From Ceratotherium simum simum (taxonomy: Eukaryota > Chordata > Mammalia > Perissodactyla > Rhinocerotidae), in assembly GCF_000283155.1 (NCBI RefSeq), contig NW_004454163.1:26720198-26784197 (forward strand): DNA of 64,000 nucleotides, read 5' to 3'. A program made the position numbers and the translations under genes. This document shows, piece after piece, positions 1-10,176 of the stretch (the first letter of the stretch is position 1; each line of letters opens with the position of its first letter). The notes beneath the pieces were generated by a model, which worked only from the letters and a program-made list of their open reading frames with translations, was not told where the DNA came from and did no database searches.

Positions 1-57
1 TCACAGCACTGTTGAAACTCCTTTGGAGTTTTCTTTTTTTTTTGACTCTGTAGCATA

Positions 58-661
58 TGTGGGAGATCATAATTGGCCACCTCAAAATATGTCTCTTTAC
101 CTTGATTATTTTCTCTGAAAGAAACTTTGACCTCACCCCCCCACCACCTCCACTCTCCCCCCAGCCCACCCCCCCACTAACTGCCTAAAAGAATTTAACT
201 CTGGGTATGGATAGACTGGGAGGTCCTTGCCAAGCCCATTTCAAGTAAAAGTAGAAGTCATCGTTTGTAAGAGACATTTATATTTATAAGGAAAATCTCC
301 ATTTGTAAATATATCTCCCTCTCTGTACCAGGAAGAAGGGGGGATGAATTTATCTCTAGAAACTCTTCTCAGTGCGGAAGGGAGGACTTAAATCTGCATA
401 CTCTTGTTTATTGTGCTTTCTGGTAATCTCCCATAGCTGACTCCCCCACCCCCAACATCCTCCTTTGTCTTTAGCTGAGGATAGTATTTAAGATGAGAAC
501 CTCCGCCATCTTGTCGAGTTACCCAGTGGGTCTCTCCCATGTGTACATGTTATAAAGCCTTGTTTGATTTTCTCCTGTTATTCAGTCTCATATCAATTTC
601 ATTTGTAACCCAGCCAGAAAGGACCCAGAGTGGGTAAAGGATAATCTTCCTCCCCTTCACA
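58..661 (+). mobile_element. Solo LTR of an endogenous retrovirus (LTR-A)
   Basis: A block of about 604 bp starts TGTGGGAG and ends CTTCACA, the TG...CA form of retroviral LTRs. Near the 3' end are a TATAAAG box-like or poly(A)-signal-like motif (551-557), a T-rich stretch and the ending 'CCAGCCAGAAAGGACCCAG' then GGGTAAAGG. The LTRs at 45507 and 55280 share that ending style, so all three are probably related ERV1-type families. No internal retroviral sequence follows, so this is a solo LTR. C-rich runs (136-175) lie near the 5' end. I could not find a convincing target-site duplication, so the exact edges are uncertain. Confidence 0.65.
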
Positions 662-739
662 TATTCTTTTGACTACCGTCAGTTGTGGAAAATTTTCACA
701 TTTTAAAATTTAGAATTTATCTACCTACCTACATCTGTC

Positions 740-1020
740 ATCAAAAGTAATTCAGCACAAATTAAAACAACAAGGTAGTGTTTTTCACTTGTCAGGTTAG
801 AGAAATTCTTCTCCAGCACCAGTAAACATGCTGAGAAACAGGAACCCTCTGCATTGCTGGGGACAGCATGAATTGCTACAGCTTTTTATAAAGCAATTGG
901 GCAATATATATGTCCAAACCCTTTAAAAATGTTCAGACCTTTTAGTGAGGCATTCCACTTCTGGGCACGTATCCTATTTTTTAAAAGTTTATCCAAAATG
1001 ATGTGCACTGCAACAAATAT
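740..1020 (+). mobile_element. L1 fragment, 3' region
   Basis: The sequence reads like the ORF2-end/3'UTR region of old L1M elements: a small tail-like stretch about low numbers of residues giving way to 'GGCAATATATATGTCCAAAC', 'CATTCCACTTCTGGGCACGT' and ATCCTATTTTTTAAAAG. These match the well-known L1 order of 'gcaatttggcaatat' followed by 'attccacttctaggaat'. It is a truncated, diverged fragment with no coding capacity. Confidence 0.6.
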
Positions 1021-2090
1021 CTGATGGAGGAAAATGGAACCCAGTCCATTGCCTGCAGATCATATTCCAACCCCCAATTCACTGTAAAGTTTACTTATGT
1101 TCTCACCTGGGGAGTCATGGTGGGGCCATCCAAGGAACCAATTAAGCCCTGCTGCATATTGCAGCTGGAGGTGGCTGGGAAACTGCACCCAGCTCACCCG
1201 CTGCAAGTGGGACAGAGTTCCAGCTAATTTCATTTGCATCTCAAAGTACAAGTTTTAACTGACTTCTGCTTTGCATGTATAAAGAGCCTAGCATACATCC
1301 TGCAGTAATAGTTCAATACATTCTGATTGCCAGCATGTTTATCATAAGTGCAGACCTCCCAGGGTTACTATTTTTATGTAAAAAATTATTTAAATGTGTA
1401 TACTCTCATATGCTCATTTGCAAATCAATCTTATTCAAAGGCTTTTCTTCAATGACATTGTTAGTTTGGGGCTTACCTTCTCATCTTTTTTTGCTAGCAA
1501 TTTTACCATTCTCTTACATCCTGCCTTCCAATTTAGCCTTCTATTTCAAGGGCTTGAAAGTATTTCACTTTCAATACAGGGTGCAAATTAATCCTTGTAC
1601 ACACTTTAAAGGGATTCTGCAGTATCTTTCAACATCTGTCACTCACCCCCCACCTGTTTATTGCCCCCTATACAATGCCCATACTAGTTCCTTTCTTATT
1701 TTGTTAGATATGTGAAATCATTGCTCCCTATCCACAATCCCTTCCTAGAAATGCTTCCCTTCTCACAGGCCAGACGGAGCTACCCCCACCTGCCACGTTA
1801 CTGCAAAGTGGACCTGGGTGAATGTAACCTAAACTGGGAGAAGTGGAATCTCTCCCAGGCATTTGGAGTTGGGACAAGAAGAGTCTGTCTTCAGAATTTG
1901 AACATAGGGACTGAGCAAATTATCTGTGAAGAACCAGACTAGAAGGCCGATAAGACTTGGGGTTAAGCCATCATTTTGGGACAGCAGCGAAGATGAGATG
2001 CTAGGGAGGTGGTGGTGTGGGGGAGAAAGTGGGAGAGACAGAGACAAAGAGAGACAGCGAGAGAAGAAGAGACAGAAACTGCCTGGAGTT
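1021..2090. other. Unassigned stretch
   Basis: About 1 kb in which I recognise no gene or repeat. It holds a 146-codon open frame at 1275-1715 rich in Phe, Leu and Ser. The frame has no domain I recognise and its composition follows AT-rich non-coding DNA, so I do not call it a gene. The last part (about 2030-2090) is AG-rich. Confidence 0.5.
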
Positions 2091-2187
2091 GTTATTTCCA
2101 ATCCCGAAGGTCAGTTGGGTTCTTGGGATCCCATTTCTTTTTCTTTTTCTTTTCTTTCTTTCTTTTTCTTTCTTTCTTTCTTTCTTT

Positions 2188-2312
2188 NNNNNNNNNNNNN
2201 NNNNNNNNNNNNNNNNNNNNNNNNNNNNNNNNNNNNNNNNNNNNNNNNNNNNNNNNNNNNNNNNNNNNNNNNNNNNNNNNNNNNNNNNNNNNNNNNNNNN
2301 NNNNNNNNNNNN
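2188..2312. other. Assembly gap (125 N)
   Basis: A run of N lies inside a (CTTT)n/(CCTT)n tract. The gap probably results from failure to assemble the low-complexity SINE tail. Any open frame crossing it is meaningless. Confidence 0.99.
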
Positions 2313-2466
2313 CTCCCTCCCTCCCTTCCTTTCCTTCCTTTCCTTTGTTTCTTTCTTTCTTTTTCTTTCTCTCTCTCTCTCTCCCTCCCTCCCTTCCTCT
2401 CTCTCTCTCCTTCCTTCCTTCCTTCCTTTCCTTCCTTCCTTTCTTTCCTTTCTTTCTTTCTTCTTC
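2313..2466. repeat. CT-rich microsatellite, right of gap
   Basis: Nearly pure pyrimidine with interchanging CCCT, CTTT, CT and CCTT units. With 2134-2187 on the other side of the gap it forms one compound tract belonging to the ERE tail. Confidence 0.95.
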
Positions 2467-2874
2467 CCTAATATCTGTTGCCAGTCTTCCTCCTTTTTTC
2501 CTTTTTTCTCCCCAAAGCCCCAGTAGATAGTTGTATGTCATGGTTGTACATCCTTCTAGTTGCTCTATGTGGGATGCCACCTCAGCATGGCTTGATGAAT
2601 GGTGAGTATGTCCGTGCCCAGGATCCGAAACGGCGAACTATGGGAGACTAAGAGGATCGCGTGAACTTAACTGCTACGCCACGAGGCCGGCCTCTCCCAT
2701 TTCTTTATAATAAATCTCCCTCTACATAAACTAGCACGAGTGGGTTTTAGTTAATTACACCAAATAATCCTTGAATCAGATTCTCCAGAGTGGGTCTTCA
2801 AAACAAAGATTATAAAATCAATGAATAAATATTAACCATATTAGGAGCTAATCCCATTCATTTTTTTTTCTTCT

Positions 2875-3405
2875 CTTTTTAAAAAAAATGTGAAATATAC
2901 CGTCCATACAGAAGAGTGCATAAAATTTACATGTATGATTTAAAGCAACCTCTGGTTGAAACCATATATATATGTTTAATGCACTCTTCTGGGCCTAAAC
3001 TAATGCAGTTAAACACAACACATAAGGAATGAATGTGGCTGTGTTCCAATAAAACTTTATTTATAAAAATGGGCAGCAGACTGGATTTGGTCCATAGGTC
3101 ATAGTTTGCTGATCCCTGGTTTAAAGAAGAATTTTAAAGCAAAGGTCTGTGTAACCACCACTTAGGACAAGAACATAGACAACACACTGGAAGTCTCTGA
3201 GTTCCCCTCCTAGATGAATTCCGCAGTCCCTTCTAGGCACAGCCACCATCCTGACACTTGCGGTAAACATTTTCTTGCTTCTCTTTACAGTTTTACCCAT
3301 CTCTGTATGCATTACTAACAGGATAGTTTATTTTGGCCTGTTTTTGAACTTGAGATAAATGGAATCATACTTAATGCATTCTTCTTTTTCTCCTTCACCA
3401 GGCTT
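2875..3405 (-). mobile_element. L1 3' region, antisense, split by a hAT MITE
   Basis: 2875-2945 and 3120-3405 read as the reverse complement of an old L1 3' UTR. Recognisable pieces are AAAATTTACATGTATGATTT, 'GTGTAACCACCACTTAGGAC' with AAGAACATAGAC, and GATAAATGGAATCATACTTA, which occur in this order in L1M 3' ends read backwards. The block 3025-3118 between them is a separate DNA transposon fragment. The L1 stops near 3405, where the CIDEC retrocopy begins. Confidence 0.6.
3025..3118. mobile_element. hAT-Charlie-type MITE fragment
   Basis: Contains GTGGCTGTGTTCCAATAAAA, CTTTATTTATAAAAA and a terminus ATAGTTTGCTGATCCCTGG. The same family occurs at 30325-30510 and 38535-38757 in this window. 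The terminal CAGGG...-type inverted repeat is typical of hAT non-autonomous elements. Only one end is present here. Confidence 0.7.
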
Positions 3406-4690
3406 TCACAATCTCTTCCAGATAATAAGACAGAGGAAACACTCCCCAGAGGGGCAGTATTGGAAGCAAGTTAGGAGGCCATGAGAGGCAGGGCCAACAC
3501 AGTCCAGCTGACAAGGATGGAATATGCCATGAAGTCCCTCAGCCCTGTCTACCCCAAGTCCCTCTCCAGGTGTGTGGCAGTGAGCACTTCGGTGGTGACC
3601 CAGCACCTGCTGTTGGAGCCCAGCCTGGAGGCTCCTAGGGCCTGGCCCTGCAGAGTAAGCACTGCCGACCAGAACACACGGAAAGGCATCATGGCACAGT
3701 CTTTAGGACCTCCTCCACAAGTTCTGGGACATGCTGATGCTGGTAGAAAAGCCCTTCTTCCTAGTGCTGGAAGAAGATGGCACAGCTGTAGAGACAGAGA
3801 GTATTTCCAAACCCTGACAGACAAGACAGTGTTCATGGTCCTCCAGAAGGGGCAGAAATGGCAGTCTCCATCAGAGCAGGTGAGATCCCACCTGTGTTGG
3901 GGGAGAACATTGGGAGCCTGGGGGAAGTCTTTGAAGGGGTGCCACCCACATGCTTGTCTTGATGCAGGGGACTAGGTACCAATTCTTCCTCTCCCATAAG
4001 CCTGTCAAGAAGATCCATGTGGCCTGTGTAACCTTGAACCTGTACAAAGTGAACCTACAATATTTCATTGGTTACCTGACCCAGAAGGCGACTCTCTATG
4101 GCACATATGCCCTTTCCTACAATCTGCACTGCTATGGGCCAAGCACATGACAAAGGAAGCTCTTCACTGGGCCCTCATCAGCATGCAGGCCACAGGCCAT
4201 GTGCTGTTCAACACCTCCTGTTACATGCAGCAGTTCCTGGATGGCACAGAGGGAGGGCAGCCCTCCAAGGGCAAGGCATCATCCCTCATCCCAACCTGTC
4301 TAGAGATACTACAGTGAAGGCCCAAGTTCTTCGAGGCCTTCCTCAGCCAAAGACCAGACTGGGGACTGCATGCTCAGCTGGTGGCACCCACAAGCCTGGC
4401 AGCTAGAGAGCTTCTTGCCTCCCTACACTTGCCTTACCCCACAGGACAATGAATGAGGGGGAAGGAGGAAGGCCAGAACCCTGGGATGGGCTGAGATCTG
4501 AGGGTTCTTGGCCTGGCCCAGCTCCATCCTGCCCAAGATAGCTTAACTGAACAAGACTGGTCCCAGCAGGCTATGACATGAAGTCTGCTCCTCAGCAACC
4601 TGTCTTCACATGCTACACTTTCATTACACTCCCTACCTCCTGGTCCCCATCCCAGAATACTCCTGAGTGAATTGTGGAGCCCACTAGTGT
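3406..4690 (+). pseudogene. CIDEC: CIDEC (FSP27) retropseudogene retaining one intron
   Basis: A retrocopy of CIDEC, the lipid-droplet protein of adipocytes that promotes droplet fusion through its CIDE-N and CIDE-C domains. The start codon is at 3517-3519 (MEYAMKSLSPVYPKSLSR) and the parental stop is TGA 4315-4317 (end LIPTCLEILQ). The CIDE-N region spans about 3640-3879 and the CIDE-C region about 3968-4240. The coding exons are fused without introns except for an 88-bp GT...AG segment at 3880-3967, between the codons for SEQ and GTR, which matches a retained intron. Damage: a 2-nt loss near 3696, a 1-nt loss near 3799 that restores frame, the intron, and a 1-nt loss near 4138 leading to a TGA at 4148-4150. 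No full CIDEC protein can be made. The 5' edge (about 3406) and 3' edge (about 4690, where L1 begins) are estimates, and no poly(A) tail is obvious. Confidence 0.92.
3880..3967 (+). other. Retained intron within the CIDEC retrocopy
   Basis: 88 bp starting GTGAGATCCC and ending CTTGATGCAG. Both boundaries are canonical splice sites and the insert is in phase 0 between a CAG codon (Q) and a GGG codon (G). Its removal joins the two CIDEC blocks in the same reading frame. I infer that the reverse-transcribed template was an incompletely spliced CIDEC transcript. Confidence 0.8.
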
Positions 4691-4693
4691 ATG

Positions 4694-5213
4694 ATATGAG
4701 AGAGTTTACAAAAAATTATGCTAGAAAAAAACTCACTCCCCACCTCATTTTACGAGCCTGGTATAAATTTGATACCAACATTTGACAAGACATTATGAGA
4801 AAGGATAATTCCAGGATAATCTCACTCATGAACATTAGATGTAAAAATTCTGTACAAAATATTTACAAACAGAGTCCAGCAATATGTAAAAGGATCAATA
4901 TACATAATGATCAAGCTGGGTTTTTTTCCCCCAGGAAAACAAGGTGTATTTACATTCAAAAATCAACCGCTGTAATTCTCCATGTTAACTGAGCAGAACA
5001 GAAAAATTAAAAAATCACCCCAACAGCTACAGAAAAAAATTGATTAAATTCAGATTCCGTTTATAGCTAAAACAAAGAAAACTTTTAGTGATCCAGGAAG
5101 AGAAAGAATCTTTCTTAATCTGACCATGGGCATCCACAAAAAGCTTGTAGTAAATACCATAATTAATAGTTAAGTGTTGAGAATTTTTTCTTTTGATTTT
5201 GGGAATAAGGCCA
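4694..5213 (+). mobile_element. L1M element, part 1 (ORF2 region)
   Basis: Sense-strand L1 ORF2-derived sequence. It follows L1 order from CTCATTTTACGAGCCTGGTA through ATGAACATTAGATGTAAAAA, 'AGTCCAGCAATATGTAAAAG' with GATCAATATACATAATGATC, then CAGGAAAACAAGGTGTATTT. It is interrupted at 5213 by a 473-bp insert and resumes at 5692. Many stops and indels: dead. Confidence 0.85.
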
Positions 5214-5686
5214 GTGTATTGGCTAATCTCTGAGAAGCAGATGCCAAGATGAATCTGGATGTGCAATATATTTATGGGAGGCAATGCTTGTGAAAGATCA
5301 AGAGAGGGAGCAGGATTGGGCAGAAACAGACTCAGGCCTCAAAGCAGATCTGACACCTGTGAAAGGAGAGAGGAAGGAAAGGACATGAGGTAGGAAAAGC
5401 CTCAGACTGCAATGCAGCTCTGAGAGCATCTTGACCAGCCCAATGGGGAGCTGTGGCTCAAAGATTTCCCATAGACGAGTCCCAGGCTGGCCAAAGAATG
5501 TGAGTCCTTGTACCACTGCCATGCTCATTTGTGGGCTGGAGGTTGCTCCAGAAGTGCGTGGCCTCAGCTCAAAAGCTGACGGAGATCCTGAAGGCACCTG
5601 CAGTTAGAAGCTGTGAGTTAACCACCCTCCCCAAGTCAGGTTCTTTTTCGAAGGGAGATCTGAGAGGCACACCTCACCTCCATGAT
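5214..5686. mobile_element. 473-bp LTR-like element of an unnamed family (copy R1)
   Basis: This segment breaks a continuous L1 ORF2 reading and is flanked by GGCCA at 5209-5213 and 5687-5691, a 5-bp direct repeat like the target-site duplication of an LTR retrotransposon. It starts TGTATTGGC (from 5215) and carries AGAAGCAGATGCCAAGATG and CTGTGAAAGGAGAGAGGAAG. Both motifs recur at 44491 and 46254. Five-base duplication, size and TG start suggest a solo LTR, but I do not recognise the family. Confidence 0.55.
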
Positions 5687-5691
5687 GGCCA

Positions 5692-7510
5692 CAAGGATAT
5701 CCATTATGACCAATTCTATTCAGCATTGTACTGGAGGTCCTAGCCAGGGCACAAAGAATAGGAAGATACAAAAAACATTTTAGAAAAGAAGAAATACTGC
5801 CACTATTTGAAGTTTATATGAATATGTACATACAAAATGCCAAAGGAATATACAAATAAATATTTAGAATAAGTGAGTTAAGCAAGTTTGTTGCATACAA
5901 TGTCTATTTAAAAAGTTAATTGCAGTCCTATATTAAATAACATAAAAATCAAGCATGTAGGAATGCAATTAACAAATGATGCACAAATTAACAAGTGATG
6001 TTCACTTTGTATAGAGAACTGGAATACATTATTGAGAGAAATGACACGTACACACACAAAGACCTAATTATATGGACAGATAAACCATGTTTATAGATTG
6101 GTATAATAAATATTGTAAAAATGTCACTTCTCTCCAATGATCCGTGAATTCAATGCAATTCTAATCAAAACTCCAAGTTTTTTTCTTTCTTTTAACTTAA
6201 ACAAATTCTAAATTTTACACAGAAATGCAAAGTACCAACAATAGCCAAGGCATTATTGAAGAATAAGGTGGGAAGATATACTTTACTAACTATCAACACT
6301 TATTATGAAACTGTGATAATTATATCGCAGGTATAATATTGGTGCAACAATAGATAACGAGACTAGTAGAAGAGATTGGAGACTGCAGAAACAGAACCGT
6401 GCATATATGGACACTTGATTTATGACATGGAGGGCACTTCAGAGCAGTAGGGGATGGTCTTTTCAATAAATAGTGCTGGGCAATTGGACATTCATATAAA
6501 GAAAATGAAACTTGACCTTACCTCACACCATATGCTGAAGTTCATAGGCTAATCATAGATAGTGCAAGGCGAAACAATGAGGTTTGTAGAGGATAATATA
6601 GATAATGGGGAAAGATTTCTTAAGCAGGACACATAATACATTAAACATAAAGAAAGAGATTAATACATTTCCTTAAAAGAATGAAATGCAAACCACAAAG
6701 TGGAAAAAAATATTTGTATCACACGTAATGAGAAGGGTTTGTATTTGGAATATACACAGAACTTCTATAATTCAAGAAAAGACAGACAATAAAGGAAAAA
6801 ATGGGCAAGAGATTGGAATATGTACTTTACAAAAAGTGATATCCGAATAGCTAAGAAACATGAAAATGTGTACAACCTCACTAGTCATAAGAGAGATGCC
6901 AATTAAAACTACAATGTGAAACCACATACATTCGTCAGAAAGACTAAAATTAGAACGACTAAGAAGAACACAACAGCACTTATATGTATTATTCCTCCCA
7001 TTTTTGCACAACCTGAACCTAATCATGAAGAAACATTAGACAAACATGAATTGGGAGACATTCTACAAAATAACTCTAGTTTTCAAAAATGCCAATATCA
7101 TGAAAGACAAAAGCTAAGGAATGGTTCCATTTTAAAGAAAACTAAAGAGACAGAAAAACTAAGTGCATTGAGTGACCCTAGATTGGATTCCATATTAGAA
7201 AAATAAAAATTGCTATAGAGGACATTTTTGAGACAATTGGTGAAATTTAAATAAGATCCATAAACAAGATAATGGTATCGTTTTAATGTTAAATTTTTGA
7301 TTTTGACAGTTGTACTATGATCATGTAAATGAATACCCTTGTTCTTAGGAAATAAACACACCATCTTTTAGGATTAAAGGACCTGATGTTTGCAATCTAG
7401 TTTTAAATGTTCAGAAAAAAGAAATATATATATATATGTATAAAACATGCAATATATATATTGTATATGATAAAGATACAAAATAAATAAGGCAAATGCT
7501 TTCCGTAGGC
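5692..7510 (+). mobile_element. L1M element, part 2 (ORF2 end and 3' UTR)
   Basis: Continues the L1 after the insert: CAGCATTGTACTGGAGGTCC, later GAATTCAATGCAATTCTAAT, CACTTGATTTATGACATGGA and CCAATTAAAACTACAATGTG, the usual ORF2 order. After about 6975 it changes to the L1MC/L1MD-type 3' UTR: ATCATGAAGAAACATTAGAC, GAGTGACCCTAGATTGGATT, ATCATGTAAATGAATACCCT and a terminal TA-rich stretch (7425-7470). The element is 5' truncated and contains many stops. Short open frames here (6916-7206, for example) are L1 3' UTR, not genes. Confidence 0.85.
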
Positions 7511-7579
7511 TAGATTGATCAAAGACTTGGGCAAGGCTTTTAAAATATAACCTATAAATTAATATTGATTTATGCAAAA

Positions 7580-9829
7580 CAATGCTGTGAAATCCTGTTC
7601 AGTTAAACTAGTGTCCTCAGGTATATTGAGAGAAAAAGAGCAGACGTCCATTGCTTCCTTAGCAATTTCTCATAGACCTTGTCTATGGCTGGTGACCAAC
7701 TGCCTGTTTAGACATTCTAGATGGCCAGAGATCTCTCCCAACTCAGTCGTCTCACTCTTGATGGTAGAAACCACATTACTGAGGTTCAATAAACCTTGGC
7801 TAATGGTAGCAACATTTGCAAGCAATAAAAAAATGTTGGGTTGATGAATTCATTATAAAGATTATAGCCGATAGCAGTGTCTCGCTTTGCAAATCTAGTA
7901 TAATCTTTTTGAGCCACAATTTAAGGCTGTTCATTTATCATCAAAAGAAGGTTGGAAGATGCCATGTTCCTCGTGAAGGTAATCATTAATGCCTTCTTTT
8001 TGCCTGGGAGCTTGCACTTTTCAGAGGACTGACAGAGCCGTGTCTCCATTTTACCTTCGTAGTCACAGATGCGTCTTCTCCTCAGCTGAAGCACAAAGAA
8101 CTGTAGTTCAGAGTTATACTTTAAACTAACAGCACATCTATTGATGCCTAGCCCAGCACTGGTTAGTAGGCCAGGCTATCTCTACTATTGCTAGAAAACT
8201 AAAACCATATAAAGGTTCACTATAATATTTTTTCTTACACCAAAAAAAAAAAAAAAATCCTGGCAGAAGATCATTCCCATTAGACATGGTTTTCATTAAA
8301 TGGTCCACAGCTTAAAATATACATGAAGTCATATACACTTGTATTTGCCTGAAGAAATTCTGGAAGAATATTCCTGAAACTGATCAAACTAATTAGTGAC
8401 CTGTGAGAGCTCAGAGATGAAAACTGCACAGTTGAGGGACCTAAAAAAGTTTTCACTGTGAAGCATTTCCTATATTTAAATGTATGAACCATGTGAATGT
8501 ATTTACTATTGAGGAAAAAAAAAAGGAAAAATCCCCAGTTATCTAGGTGGACTCGCCAAAGATGCAACCTTGACTTTCAACTGCGTAACTGTAGTCGTCT
8601 GCCCCTGAATGCCTCTTTTGTTATCCCCAGTCTATCCTGCAGGTGTTGTTGATAACAGGTGGCAAAGCATCAGTTGAAGTTTATGAAGTTAAGTGCATAT
8701 AAAGGACACCTGCCCTCCTTACTGTCCTTTCGCAATTTCCTATCCAAAGATAAAAGCAGTACATTACAAATGAAATTTGTGGCATTGCTCCAGAGAAGCA
8801 GGATCAAATGAAATCTTCTCAGTGCCAAATGGAATTTTTTCAGCCTTAATAAATTTTTCAAAAGTCCCATGAAAGGAAACTCCAGAGTCTGTCTCTTTTT
8901 GAAAAAAATATTTGTTATATTGTTTTTCTGATTCCAAAAAATGAAATATGTCATTGTAGAAACTTTGGAATACACAAAAATTAAAGAGGAAAGTTCACGA
9001 ATACATAAGTCACATTTAAGAGGAAGTTAGCCTTCCAGACCTGGAACATATTTACAAGGCAGGGAATGAGTTTCAACTCTGCTGTGATGTGACAGTTTAT
9101 TTTTTCTTCACATGGGATGTGATAAACCAATCTGAGTATTGGCAGGAAACACAGCCTCCTTTTCAAACTGGAAAGCAGCTGGCCCAATTTAAAGACATGG
9201 TGTAATCCAAAATTCACTTGGAATTTTATTTAGAATGCAAAACAATTTTCCCATAGAACAATATAAAACTGACAAGATTTTGAAGCAGACAATAGAAGTT
9301 CGCACAGTCCACATCGACTCAGAGGGCCAACAGTGCTTTATCACACTGAAAAGAAGGAGGATAGACTTTTTCTTTGCCTAAAAAAAGGAAAAAAAAAAAA
9401 GCTTATATGGAAAGTATTTTGTTACACCGATATGATTAATATATAGGGAGATAAATGTCTATCAATTATTTACCTACAGTGATTTTATTCCTTCTTATTT
9501 GCTCCATTACTGTTGGCTTTATCGGCTTTCCCCTCTCACTTTTTTTCACCATTTCTATCTTGCCTGCATCATTTTTTAATACTTTCCGCATTTTTACTAC
9601 TCCCATTATTCTCAGCCTTGACTTTGGATGCAACTAAATCATCTTCAATTTTATGCGAGGAATTTCAAATTTAAAAAAAATCTGCGTGTGGAGAACAGTT
9701 ACTTTTGCCTTTTTTTTGAGGGTGTCTGAACCTTCTGGGGCTGTAGAGTGGTCTGAGCTCCCCCTCCTCTCAACAATGAACACAACAGCAACAATGTGAC
9801 CACCAGCAACAACAAAAACAATAGCAGCA
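7580..9829. other. Repeat-poor unassigned stretch
   Basis: About 2.2 kb without any mobile element or gene I recognise, the longest such stretch in the first 15 kb. It is moderately AT-rich with an A15 run near 8241 and another A-run near 9390. No open frame exceeds about 100 codons and none looks like a protein. Just before the ERE (9770-9829) is a CAACAA-rich patch. Confidence 0.5.
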
Positions 9830-10020
9830 GGGCCAGCCCTGGTGGCCTAGTGGTTAAGTTCGGCACTCTGCTTCCGTGGCCCGGGTTTGGTCCCTGGGTG
9901 CCAACCTACACCACTAGTCAGTGGCCATGCTGTGTTGGTGGCCCACATACAAGATAGAGGCAAATTTGCCACAGATGTTAGCTCAGGGCAAATCTTCCTC
10001 AGCAAAAAAAACAAAAAAAA
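9830..10020 (+). mobile_element. ERE SINE
   Basis: Begins GGGCCAGCCCTGGTGGCCTA with the tRNA-like box region GTGGTTAAGTTCGGC and GGCCCGGGTTTGGTCCCTG, and ends GTTAGCTCAGGGCAAATCTT plus an A-rich tail. The longer GTTAGCTCAGGG-type tail separates it from the shorter ERE copies at 11032 and 31198. A short flanking repeat around AGCAGCAG is seen at both ends but is low complexity. Confidence 0.9.
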
Positions 10021-10176
10021 ACCAAGAGCAGCAGCAAGGACAATAACAAAACCAACTACACCACGTAGGGCATACTTACTCTGTTCCAGGCACTAGGTTT
10101 AAAAGGAAACTTTTTTCTGTCTGTCTAAATTATGAGAATCACTTTCCCAAAAGCAAAAATGAGGGCCAACAACTAT

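Larger units (their letters stand above)
2141..2694 (-). mobile_element. ERE SINE with expanded CT-rich tail, across an assembly gap
   Basis: The SINE body (about 2508-2694) is the reverse complement of an ERE: CCCCAAAGCCCCAGTAGATA, then GTTGTATGTCATGG, ending with the family's head read backwards as GAGGCCGGCC. A 12-bp direct repeat TCCCATTTCTTT lies at 2129-2140 and 2695-2706 and fits a target-site duplication. This places the whole CT-rich tract (2141-2507) inside the insertion, as the expanded A-rich tail of the SINE (GAAA/GGAA units on the minus strand). The tail includes the N gap, so its true length is unknown. Confidence 0.85.

Noticed and set aside
1926..2580. Open frames of 160-181 codons across 1926-2580
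   Set aside because: They run through the N gap and CT-rich tract. Low complexity creates stop-free frames on both strands.
3481..3975. 164-codon frame as a functional CIDEC gene
   Set aside because: It reads out of frame through part of CIDE-N and ends just past the retained intron. CIDE-C is lost.
9831..9900. tRNA gene in the ERE head
   Set aside because: The tRNA-like box motifs belong to the SINE promoter. No cloverleaf with a mature tRNA's conserved positions was found.
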